Below are positions 7,332 through 15,219 of a stretch of 64,000 nt of DNA, piece by piece. Origin of the DNA: Sphingobacteriia bacterium (lineage in GTDB: Bacteria; Pseudomonadota; Alphaproteobacteria; Rickettsiales; 33-17); NCBI GenBank assembly GCA_017304685.1, contig JAFKLR010000003.1, forward strand, positions 310,001 to 374,000. Direction: 5' to 3'. A program made the translations under genes and the position numbers. How positions within the stretch are numbered: the first letter of the stretch is position 1; the number at the start of each line of letters is the position of its first letter. The notes under the pieces are model-generated. The model had not been told where the DNA came from. It saw nothing but the letters and a program-made list of their open reading frames with translations, and did no database searches.

Positions 7332-9041
7332 TTAATTCATGATTACCTTAGTATTATTTTGTACTTTCGGTTTATCTAAATTGTTTCTAAAATTTTGCTC
7401 TGCTTGACTAATAATTTTCTCAGTTACTTCACTTAATTCACTAACTACATGATTTGGATTATTAACAAGGTGTTGAGCCGTGAAAGCATAAAGAGAAGGG
7501 GTAAAGCCTTTTATTCTTGCTTCTTCAACAATTAAATTAATTAAAAGCTTTTGAACTTCTGGTGTTTTAAGTTCCGCGTGTTCTTTATAATTTTCTAAGC
7601 AAATGCTTTTAGCTTTAGCTAAATCAGTTACTTTTAAAGCATTAATGTAATCTAAGAAATTATTAACATTTGTAGGGTCGGTATTAAATAAAACTCTTTT
7701 AGCTTTAAGTGGGTCAATTTCTTTTAAAATATTTAAATAATTTTCCAAGAATTCTTTATTTGTTGGCTCAAGAGTGAAAAGTGTTTCATACACCATTAAA
7801 GCAAAAATTTTAGTGTCATTTTTAATCAAAGGAATGAATTGTTTTGTAATATTATTAATTAACATTTGAGTAGAATTTGAACTTAGACTTTTCTGACTTA
7901 TATATAAATTATTATATGAGCTTATAAACTCATTAATTAAATCACATAAAGATATTTCATTGCTATTTAGACTATATTTAATTTCTTTATTTTCTTGAGC
8001 ATTAAAATAAGTAAAAGCATCATATATAGTAAGGTAATATGGTAATTTATATTGTAAAACCGACCATTTTTGAGGCTGGTCAACAAGTAGCAAGTAATTC
8101 TCATAACATTCATCGCCTTCTCTAAGGTATCCGTAAGAAGATAGTAAATTTGCTTTAAAATTCCATAGGACAGGATTTTTAGGGTGGAACATAAGAGCGT
8201 TATTAAGGCATTTGAGTTCTTCATTAAAAAGTGAATGGATTTTTTGAGTAATGGACGCATGTTCTGATTGAGGAGATCTAGCTTTAAGTTCTTCAGCTCT
8301 ACCCCTCTCTTTATTTATGTAAGTTGCTTTATCCAACCAAATTTGAGTATTAAGCGGGGTTAGTTTTAAAGCTTCGTTATAGCATTCAATTATTTTTCCA
8401 AAATCGTGTTTCCCTAAATTTTTAAGGATATTAATTTTAAGTAGATAAGCTTCAGCGTTTCTAGCAATAGCAAGGGCTTGATCGACGCATACTAAGGCTT
8501 TGCCATATCTTTCATCATCCACACATCCTTCATCGACTGCAAATATTTTAGCTTTAAATAAGTATGGTAAAGGTGATTTTGGACTAATTTTACTGGCTCT
8601 ATCGCAATATTCTAACCCCTCGAATTCTAAATCTTCGGTTATTCCTAAAGCAATAATAACATCTACATAAGTCAAATAGGCAAAGAATGCATCTAATGGA
8701 TGAGTAGCGCATTTTATAGCATTTTCAATTACTTCCTGTGCTTCATATTTTTGACCATCACTAATAAAATAACTACCATTTTGTGGTTTTAAAAGTATTT
8801 TAGTTTTAAGGATTAAAGCTATGGAATATTTAGGATCAACGCTTAAAGTTTCATTTACTAATTTTAAGGCTTCTTCATATCTCTGACCTAAAAACGAAAT
8901 CTGCGCCTTAATTAAATAATGATCTTTAGGATCGTTTGCCGATTTTACTAATGCACTATTTGCAAGATTTAAAAATTGATTTTTGTTTTTTAAATTAAGA
9001 TTTTCTAAAAAGTAGATTGTTTCCCACATTTTTCCTAGCAT
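7332..9041 (-). CDS. TPR-like repeat protein, paralogue of the upstream gene
   Basis: A 569-residue alpha-helical repeat protein. The N-terminal 330 residues hold degenerate TPR units ('A..Y..AL...n.al...P....a...ka'). The last 190 residues are a different helical region almost identical to that of the upstream gene (for example LKTPEVQKLLINLIVEEARI in both). Start chosen at 9041: the preceding gene ends KMC-stop, and AGGAGA lies just after that stop and nine bases before ATG CTA GGA. A GTG at 9059 in frame would overlap the upstream gene and lacks such a site. The two genes are 11 bases apart and surely co-transcribed. Function unknown; likely a protein-binding scaffold. Confidence 0.8.
   Translation of the reverse strand: MLGKMWETIYFLENLNLKNKNQFLNLANSALVKSANDPKDHYLIKAQISFLGQRYEEALKLVNETLSVDPKYSIALILKTKILLKPQNGSYFISDGQKYEAQEVIENAIKCATHPLDAFFAYLTYVDVIIALGITEDLEFEGLEYCDRASKISPKSPLPYLFKAKIFAVDEGCVDDERYGKALVCVDQALAIARNAEAYLLKINILKNLGKHDFGKIIECYNEALKLTPLNTQIWLDKATYINKERGRAEELKARSPQSEHASITQKIHSLFNEELKCLNNALMFHPKNPVLWNFKANLLSSYGYLREGDECYENYLLLVDQPQKWSVLQYKLPYYLTIYDAFTYFNAQENKEIKYSLNSNEISLCDLINEFISSYNNLYISQKSLSSNSTQMLINNITKQFIPLIKNDTKIFALMVYETLFTLEPTNKEFLENYLNILKEIDPLKAKRVLFNTDPTNVNNFLDYINALKVTDLAKAKSICLENYKEHAELKTPEVQKLLINLIVEEARIKGFTPSLYAFTAQHLVNNPNHVVSELSEVTEKIISQAEQNFRNNLDKPKVQNNTKVIMN
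7507..7589. repeat. 83-bp direct repeat, copy A (inside TPR paralogue)
   Basis: Identical by eye to 9225-9307. It lies in the coding region for the conserved C-terminal domain of the two tandem TPR paralogues, while the sequence on either side has diverged. Confidence 0.8.
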
Positions 9042-9052
9042 TTTATTTTCTC

Positions 9053-10624
9053 CTAACACATTTTTAAGTTAATATTATTCGTTTGTTTAGTTTCGGCTAC
9101 ATGTCTAAATTTTTGCTCTGCTTGATTAATAATTTTCTCTGTAACTTCACTTAATTCACTAACTACTTGATTTGGATCATTAACAAGACGTTGAGCTGCG
9201 AAAGCATAAAGTGAGGGGGTGCGTCCTTTTATTCTTGCTTCTTCAACAATTAAATTAATTAAAAGCTTTTGAACTTCTGGTGTTTTAAGTTCCGCGTGTT
9301 CTTTATATTTGCTTAAGCAAATTCTTTTAGCTTTAGCTAAATCAGTTACTTTTAAAGCGGTTATATAATCAACAAGATAAAGAGCGTTTGTCGGTTCGTT
9401 ATTATATAAAACTCTTTTAGCTTTAAGTGGGTCAATTTCTTTTAAAACATTTACATAATTTTCTAAAAATTCTGGGTTTGTTGGCTCAAGAGTGAAAAGC
9501 GTTTCGTATATAATAACCGTAGCAATTTTATAATCAGTTTTTAAACGATGAGCAAATTGTTGCTGAATGCTTTCTGTAAGACCTTGATTATTAAATAAAC
9601 CAATTTGAGGGTAGAGACCTAATAATTGAAAGCTTTTTATTTTTAAATGAGTTGATAATGCTTGTGGAATTTCAAGACATAATAAACTTTCATCAAGGCT
9701 TAGTTTTTTACCTTCTTGATTTGCGTACATTTTAAGATAGTTTTGAATTTTTTGGCTTAAAAATTTAATTTTTTCATCTGCATTTGATAATAATATTAAA
9801 TTTTCAAAACATTCATCAGCTTTTTGGTAATTTTCTTTATTAGATAATATTTTAGCTCTAGACTCCCAAACGTGACTTTTTGTAGGATTATGTTTGATTG
9901 CTTTATCAAAACACTCAAGTGCATTATCAAGAAATTTAGTTTCTAATTCACCTTTTTGTTCATAATAATTGCCTTTTGCAGACCAAACTTCAAAGCTTTT
10001 TGGTGCAAGTGCTGCGGCTTCTGAATAACATTCTAATATTTGTATTTCTGAATAACCAAGATTTTCAAAAATTTTTGCTTTAAGTAAATAAGCTTCTAGA
10101 GAAATTTCTTTTTCAAGTGATTTATTTATTATTTGTAGTGCTTGAAGTTGTGTTTCTCTTTCATTAGGATTTAAAGCATAAATTTGAGCTTTATAAAAAT
10201 AACCTAAGTAAGATTCAGGGTTAATTGCAATAGCCCTATCACAATATTCTAAAGCCTCTTCTCCACTAATAAGTATACCGGCATATGTGAGATATGCATA
10301 AAATTTATCAATTGGTTCTTCTACCACTAGTAATAATTGCTGTATAACTTCTTTAGCTTCATTAAATTTATAAAGCTCACTAAGAATTTCTGCTTTAAAT
10401 TGTAACGAAATGGGACAAGAAGGATCATGTTTTAAGGCTTCTTCGATAAATTTTAAGGCTATTTCAGTATTTGATTGGGAATTAATAAAAGCTTTTATTA
10501 AACAAATATTTTTAGGGTCGGTTTCCGATTTTATTGCATCGAACGCATAATCGAAGAATTCTTCTCTATTTTTTAAGCTAAGCTCTTCTAGTTTTTTAAA
10601 AATTTCTCTAATATTTCCTGACAT
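9053..10624 (-). CDS. TPR-like repeat protein, first gene of the tandem pair
   Basis: A 523-residue protein with several recognisable TPR units between about residues 30 and 280 (for example EALEYCDRAIAINPESYLGY and EIQILECYSEAAALAPKSFE), followed by a helical C-terminal domain of about 190 residues shared with the next gene. The C-terminus is NINLKMC. No membrane segment or signal peptide. The ATG at 10624 has only a weak GGTAA upstream. It probably leads a two-gene transcript with 7332-9041. Role unknown; protein-protein contacts are what the fold usually provides. Confidence 0.8.
   Translation of the reverse strand: MSGNIREIFKKLEELSLKNREEFFDYAFDAIKSETDPKNICLIKAFINSQSNTEIALKFIEEALKHDPSCPISLQFKAEILSELYKFNEAKEVIQQLLLVVEEPIDKFYAYLTYAGILISGEEALEYCDRAIAINPESYLGYFYKAQIYALNPNERETQLQALQIINKSLEKEISLEAYLLKAKIFENLGYSEIQILECYSEAAALAPKSFEVWSAKGNYYEQKGELETKFLDNALECFDKAIKHNPTKSHVWESRAKILSNKENYQKADECFENLILLSNADEKIKFLSQKIQNYLKMYANQEGKKLSLDESLLCLEIPQALSTHLKIKSFQLLGLYPQIGLFNNQGLTESIQQQFAHRLKTDYKIATVIIYETLFTLEPTNPEFLENYVNVLKEIDPLKAKRVLYNNEPTNALYLVDYITALKVTDLAKAKRICLSKYKEHAELKTPEVQKLLINLIVEEARIKGRTPSLYAFAAQRLVNDPNQVVSELSEVTEKIINQAEQKFRHVAETKQTNNINLKMC
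9225..9307. repeat. 83-bp direct repeat, copy B (inside TPR paralogue)
   Basis: Identical by eye to 7507-7589. Same strand, 1,718 bases apart, in equivalent positions of the two paralogous genes. Confidence 0.8.
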
Positions 10625-10765
10625 TTTGTTACCATATGTTAATTTTTACGAAATATTAATTAATTTTAGGTTAAAAGGCAAGGTGAAAGAAAGGGTAATA
10701 AATAATTAGTTTAATTATCAATAGGTTATTGCTAATTAAATATTTTAAAGAATAATTGGAAAAAT

Positions 10766-10840
10766 TGGAGCGGGTAATGAGATTCGAACTCACGACTTCA
10801 ACCTTGGCAAGGTTGCGCTCTACCCCTGAGCTATACCCGC
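10766..10840 (-). tRNA. tRNA-Gly (anticodon GCC)
   Basis: On the minus strand the acceptor arms GCGGGTA and TACCCGC pair perfectly, the D arm is GCTC..GAGC, the anticodon stem is CAACC/GGTTG with loop TTGCCAA (anticodon GCC), and the T arm holds GTTCGAATC. The discriminator is T, and CCA is encoded (10766-10768). On the minus strand, TTGTAT and CATATT with a 17-base spacer (10867-10872 and 10844-10849) could be its promoter. No copy of its 3' end was seen elsewhere in the window, so there is no sign of an integrated element here. Confidence 0.96.
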
Positions 10841-10870
10841 ATAAATATGCTTTGTGTTTGATATGTATAC

Positions 10871-10911
10871 AAAACTATAAAAAACATTGCAAGAGGTTTT
10901 TTTATAGTTTT
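10871..10911 (-). terminator. Hairpin after the F-box/ankyrin gene
   Basis: AAAACTATAAAAAAC (10871-10885) pairs with GTTTTTTTATAGTTTT (10896-10911) apart from one extra T. It lies 37 bases past the stop of the F-box/ankyrin gene and before the tRNA. Confidence 0.55.
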
Positions 10912-10947
10912 TTAAATCCTGTAAAACTCTTGAAAATAATAGATTAA

Positions 10948-12372
10948 TTATAATTTAGGAATTTTTGATATAACGCTTTTAATAGCCTCAGCATTTGAGC
11001 GATGAGCGCTAGAGCTTATAAAATTATTTATAGGTTCAGAGGGCCTTATAAAATCTGCTGCTTTTAAAAGTAAAGAAGCGCAAATATTTCTCACAAGCCT
11101 TGTTCTAAGTACTAAAGCAATAGGAATGGATGCTAATAGAATACGAAGTATAGGAACTATAGACCATGGAAGAAGTTTTTTTATTTCTTTATTTTCTGTA
11201 AGCTCGCGAGCATTTGCGCCAAGCCAAGGAAGAAACCTTTTGTTTCTGAGATAAGGATCAGCTCCACAATTTAGTAATATATTTACCATTTCTTTATTAC
11301 CTTCAGATGCGGCATAATGTAATGGGGTAAAACCTTTCTTACATAAAATATTAGGAATAGCTCCAAATTTTAATAGTTCTTTAACTTCTAAAACTTTCCC
11401 TTCTTTGACAGCGTTATGTAGAGATGTCATTCCCAACCCATTTCTATGATCTGGATCAGCGCCATTATTAACTAAAGTTTCAATCATATTTATATTTTTA
11501 AATGTTGCGATCTGTAAAGGTGTCGCTCTTTGATAGTTAAGTGCATTTGGATTAGCGCCAAATTTAATAAATATTTGAATTAAATTGGTTTTTGTATTTT
11601 CTATAAGAAGATGATGTAAAATTGTTTCAAGAGTAAAACATAAAAAATTAGGATTGGCACCTTCATTAATTAACCTGATTATTTCTTCTGTTTTTCTCGC
11701 CTTACGTAATTCTATACTTTTATCTTGATAATGATCTAATATTGCAAATAATTTATTAGAGGCTAACTTTAAATTAAAAGATGTAAATACCGTTTGCCTC
11801 TCTTTAATTAAGATATGTAATTTTTTCTCATCTTCTCTGGATAAAGCTTCAATTAACTGAAGTTGATTTGCAATTATTGTGAATGGTTTTTTGTAATCAC
11901 ATTTACCTTCAAATTGCATTAATTTCAATATTTGGACTTTAGTAAAGGGGTTTTTGTTTTTTAGAATCTTTTGAATTTCTTCAATATCGTTATAAAAAGC
12001 TGCATTAATTAATTTAATAATATTATTTTTATAAATAGCTTGAAGTGAATTTATAACTTTATAATTTATAGGCCAATTAATAGCTAATAACAAATCTAGG
12101 TTTTTATTTTTAATAGCATCAGTATATTTTTCCCCAATAAATTTGTCTTCTATTTTACTACCGTAATAATGACCTTGTTGTAGGGAATTTCCTACCGCTT
12201 GAATAGCTAGGTTTCTAAATGTTTTATTGCTTAATAAGAGACTAGGAATTGTCTTATCGTAATCTTTAGGGTCAAGAAAGGAAAATATACGCTCTATGAT
12301 TTCAGGAGGTAAATCACTAAGAGTAATATCCTGATTTTTACCACTTTCTTCTGTCATATTTGAGTTTTTCAT
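10948..12372 (-). CDS. F-box and ankyrin repeat protein
   Basis: A 474-residue protein. Residues about 18-62 form a convincing F-box: LSDLPPEIIERIFSFLDPKD, then LLLSNKTFRNLA. The middle is helical. About residues 225-395 hold four or more ankyrin repeats, the clearest being GMTSLHNAVKEGKVLEVKEL, GFTPLHYAASEGNKEMVNIL and the GADP/GANP turns. A moderately hydrophobic segment (LLPWSIVPILRILLASIPIALVL) near residue 400-425 may touch a membrane. Eukaryotic F-box proteins recruit substrates to SCF ubiquitin ligases, and F-box-ankyrin proteins of poxviruses and Legionella exploit this. A host ubiquitin role is therefore a good inference, but unproven. AAGGA precedes the ATG. Confidence 0.85.
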   Translation of the reverse strand: MKNSNMTEESGKNQDITLSDLPPEIIERIFSFLDPKDYDKTIPSLLLSNKTFRNLAIQAVGNSLQQGHYYGSKIEDKFIGEKYTDAIKNKNLDLLLAINWPINYKVINSLQAIYKNNIIKLINAAFYNDIEEIQKILKNKNPFTKVQILKLMQFEGKCDYKKPFTIIANQLQLIEALSREDEKKLHILIKERQTVFTSFNLKLASNKLFAILDHYQDKSIELRKARKTEEIIRLINEGANPNFLCFTLETILHHLLIENTKTNLIQIFIKFGANPNALNYQRATPLQIATFKNINMIETLVNNGADPDHRNGLGMTSLHNAVKEGKVLEVKELLKFGAIPNILCKKGFTPLHYAASEGNKEMVNILLNCGADPYLRNKRFLPWLGANARELTENKEIKKLLPWSIVPILRILLASIPIALVLRTRLVRNICASLLLKAADFIRPSEPINNFISSSAHRSNAEAIKSVISKIPKL

Positions 12373-12553
12373 TAGTAATTCCTTTTTATTTGCAAATACT
12401 ATACCAATTTATTAATAAAATGTAAATAACTTAATTTAATATAACTTTAAGTTAACTATTAAGTTATTGAATTATAGAATTTTTTGTTTAGGATATAATT
12501 AACAATATATATAATAAAAATTTTCAGTTAACTATCTTTTAACAAGAGGTGGT

Positions 12554-13288
12554 ATGTATTACGGATCATTATGTACTGAAGTTTATGACCTGACTAAAGG
12601 TTTTGCAAGTGATGAGGAAGTTTCATTTTATACTTCTATTTTTTCACCACGCGATAAATTACTTGAACCTATGTGCGGTTCCGGAAGGTTATTAATCCCA
12701 TTACTCAAAGAAGGGTTAGATGTGGAAGGGTTAGATAATTCCGAAGATATGCTTGCTTCTTGCAAAAGAAGAGCTAATGAATTTGGCATTACTCCTGTGT
12801 TATATTATGGTTCGATTAGAAAATTAAATTTACCTATTTCTTATAATGGAATTATAATTTCATTTGGCTCTTTTCAGTTAATTCATCCACGCGAAGAGGC
12901 TTGTAAAGTACTTGAAATTTTAAATCATCATTTACTTCCTAAAGGGAAATTAGTAATGGATTTATTTGTTCCTTGGGAATCATTATATGAAAATGCTGAA
13001 GAAAGCAAGTCAGATAGCGAATATAAAACTTTTGATGGGGAGTCTATAAAACTCTCATGGCATAATAAAGTAAATAAATATGAACAATATTTTATTTCTG
13101 AATGTACTTATACTAAACTTCTTCATGGTACTTTAATTAAGGAAGAAAAAGAAGAATATACAATTAATTGGTATTATCTTTATGAAATGGAACTTTTATT
13201 AGAAAAGCACGGTTTCACAAATATTGCCGTTAAAGGCAGATTTATGAATGGACAGCATCAAATGACATTCATAGCTGAAAAAGCTTAA
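12554..13288 (+). CDS. Class I SAM-dependent methyltransferase
   Basis: A 244-residue enzyme of the Rossmann methyltransferase fold. Motif I, LLEPMCGSGRLLIPL (about residues 36-50), binds SAM; the acidic residue ending strand 2 is Asp61 in VEGLDNS; the strand 4 region reads GIIISFGSFQLI followed by a histidine, and strand 5 LPKGKLVMDLFVP. The overall pattern resembles small-molecule or ubiquinone-type methyltransferases rather than DNA or rRNA methylases, but the substrate cannot be told. GAGGTGG sits just before the ATG. It stands alone, convergent with the next gene 31 bases away. Confidence 0.88.
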   Translation: MYYGSLCTEVYDLTKGFASDEEVSFYTSIFSPRDKLLEPMCGSGRLLIPLLKEGLDVEGLDNSEDMLASCKRRANEFGITPVLYYGSIRKLNLPISYNGIIISFGSFQLIHPREEACKVLEILNHHLLPKGKLVMDLFVPWESLYENAEESKSDSEYKTFDGESIKLSWHNKVNKYEQYFISECTYTKLLHGTLIKEEKEEYTINWYYLYEMELLLEKHGFTNIAVKGRFMNGQHQMTFIAEKA

Positions 13289-13319
13289 CAAATGTATATT
13301 TAGCTTATAGTAATGATTT

Positions 13320-14003
13320 TTATTTTCTCCCGTGCGTTAGAGCATTATTTACTAAAGAGAAACTTGTACGTTCTACAAAAGAGCCATTAGTAACATTACC
13401 AGGAAAGAAATTATTATTACTTGCAATTACTTTTGCTTTAGAATCGTCATTTATCTTACCACCTTTAAAGTAGTAAAAAGCGCCAATTGCAATTACAGTT
13501 CCAACACCTACTAAAACATTTTTATGTTTTGCATATTGATCTTTCAAATGCTCGAAAATTGATTTTTCAGCAATTGGAAATTCCACTTCGGAATAAATTT
13601 TTAAATTCTCAGGATTTTTTTTACGATAATTTAAGTAAAATTCCATACGATCAATTTCAGTAAATTCCTTCCCCTTTCGAGTTTTATATGGTGCCTTAAG
13701 TTTAATGTCTATTTCTTTAGTTTCGACACCATATGAGCTTAAATCACGATTAATTATTTCGCCTAAAAGCTCAACTTGTTCTTCGATATTTTTATAATGA
13801 GCCTTACAATTTTTTAAAGCTTCTTCTGCTTTTTCAAAATTAGATTTTTCATAAAGGCTCTTTAAAAAGTTTTGAAATTCTTTTATAAATGTTTCTTGTT
13901 TTTCTTTTATATCATTTTGTTTATTTGAAATGCTTTTGCACGCATCTTCACTTAAATAAATTTCAGGTAAATTATATTTAAACTCGGGATCTTTGTCTAA
14001 CAT
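13320..14003 (-). CDS. Helical protein with C-terminal membrane anchor, module gene B (copy 1)
   Basis: A 227-residue protein: a long charged helical region, then one hydrophobic segment (VLVGVGTVIAIGAFYYF) near residues 172-188 and a short polar tail. It is a diverged paralogue of the gene at 46201-47052. Shared landmarks are FKYNLPEI/LKYKIPKF at the N-terminus, FTEIDRMEFYLNYRKKN / YTEIQRMIAYYEYCIKN in the middle, and HLKDQYAKHKNVLVGVG / NLKDIYKKHTKVIKGVG entering the membrane segment. It starts two bases after the upstream gene, whose last codons contain its ribosome binding site (GAGGAG), so the two are translationally coupled. Function unknown. Confidence 0.8.
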   Translation of the reverse strand: MLDKDPEFKYNLPEIYLSEDACKSISNKQNDIKEKQETFIKEFQNFLKSLYEKSNFEKAEEALKNCKAHYKNIEEQVELLGEIINRDLSSYGVETKEIDIKLKAPYKTRKGKEFTEIDRMEFYLNYRKKNPENLKIYSEVEFPIAEKSIFEHLKDQYAKHKNVLVGVGTVIAIGAFYYFKGGKINDDSKAKVIASNNNFFPGNVTNGSFVERTSFSLVNNALTHGRK

Positions 14004-14005
14004 GA

Positions 14006-14722
14006 CTATACTCCTCTAAATAATTTTTCTAAATTGTGTTTTTCACTTTCTAAAAAACTTCTATATACTTCATAGCCTTTTTGAGAGTTAAAATCAAAAT
14101 GACTTAGTATTTCTTCGAGAAGTTGGAATGATCGGTCAGGTTTTTCAAAATATCTTTTTATTAATGAACTACCTATAATTGTCATGGTAAATATAAAAAA
14201 TCGAAATATATATTTATCATAATCAATTTTAGTATTTTGTTTAAAAAATTCTTCTAATTCTTTACATGATTCATCGTTACGTCTTTGTGTCTTTAAAACA
14301 TTAAAAGTGTTCCTAAGCCGTTTTATTCCATTATCGAAGTCATAGTTTCCTTTTTTTACAAAAGTTATATTTAACTTTATAAAATGTATTGCTTGTTTTA
14401 AGTAGAAAAATCTCTCTTCTTCCGATGAGAAATCTGTATAAGTATAGATTAAATGATAATATGATTCTAACAATACACCTTTATGGAAACCGATGCCGTC
14501 GCCTGGTACTAATTTAACCAACTTTTTAAGACATTCATATACTATCCTGCGATCATTGCCACGATTACGTATTGATAGAATTTGTTGTAAGTACCAAAGA
14601 GGTTCATAATTTAATGGCTCTAATTGAGCTGCTTTTGCGTAATCAATAATTGCTTCGTCTAAACGATAATTAATACAATGTTGTTTAGCTCTAATCATAT
14701 AAAATTTAGCGGTGTCTGCCAT
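14006..14722 (-). CDS. TPR-like protein with C-terminal membrane segment, module gene A (copy 1)
   Basis: A 238-residue protein with TPR-like helical repeats in the first 150 residues (LDEAIIDYAKAAQLEPLNYE) and a hydrophobic segment FRFFIFTMTIIGSSLI near residues 174-189, leaving a short soluble tail. It is a paralogue of 47049-47768: both have the landmark 'L.iRNrGND' (LSIRNRGNDRR here, LRSRNQGNDIQ there) at the same place, the same order of repeats then membrane segment, and in both cases a coupled gene B follows. The conserved pairing suggests that A and B products act together at a membrane; this is inference. Confidence 0.8.
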   Translation of the reverse strand: MADTAKFYMIRAKQHCINYRLDEAIIDYAKAAQLEPLNYEPLWYLQQILSIRNRGNDRRIVYECLKKLVKLVPGDGIGFHKGVLLESYYHLIYTYTDFSSEEERFFYLKQAIHFIKLNITFVKKGNYDFDNGIKRLRNTFNVLKTQRRNDESCKELEEFFKQNTKIDYDKYIFRFFIFTMTIIGSSLIKRYFEKPDRSFQLLEEILSHFDFNSQKGYEVYRSFLESEKHNLEKLFRGV

Positions 14723-15219
14723 AATAATTACCTATAATTATTATTTTTTTATATTAATAATAAGTGTGTAATCAGCTTTTGAAGGTATTGTTGAGTAGCT
14801 ATTTTTTATTAAAATATTACTACCTAAAATAGAAGAATTTCTATGAATTATTACATATCATACAACCATAAGTATTAAAAAGCAATAAAAGAATAGCGCT
14901 TAAATTAATTTATTTTTAAGATAATTAAATGATAGTATTTTTAAAGTGAAATAAGCAGTAAATGCGTACTTTTTTCTATCAATAACACACATTAATATTT
15001 TCAAATATTATATTACTTATAGTAATTTTATTTTTAAATTTATGTTCGGTAGTTGGAATTTCGGTAGAAAGGAATAAGTCTTTTTTGAGATTTGATTTTG
15101 AAGTAAATAAGCTTAGTTTTTAGGAATTTGTTCATTGCCCCTCCTAGTTTGATTAAGCCTTAAATTAAGTTTATTACATAAAACTTAAAACGACAATAAG
15201 TTTTATGTAATAAAGTCTG
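14723..15219. other. 497-base intergenic region
   Basis: Very AT-rich, stops in all frames, no tRNA or gene remnant recognised. The only structure seen is the long hairpin at its right end (15170-15214). Confidence 0.6.
15170..15214 (-). terminator. 18-bp perfect hairpin after the giant ankyrin gene
   Basis: TTTATTACATAAAACTTA (15170-15187) and its exact reverse complement (15197-15214) enclose a nine-base loop. It lies six bases past the ankyrin stop codon, as expected for a terminator, but the stem is long and very AT-rich. Confidence 0.75.

Noticed and set aside
10766..10840. tRNA-Gly as an integration site
   Set aside because: No second copy of its 3' end and no integrase gene were seen in the window.
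10756..10947. Plus-strand frame coding for a 63-residue peptide with MRFELTTSTLARLRSTPELYP
   Set aside because: It is the antisense of tRNA-Gly. This peptide pattern is a well-known false gene produced by translating the complement of a tRNA.
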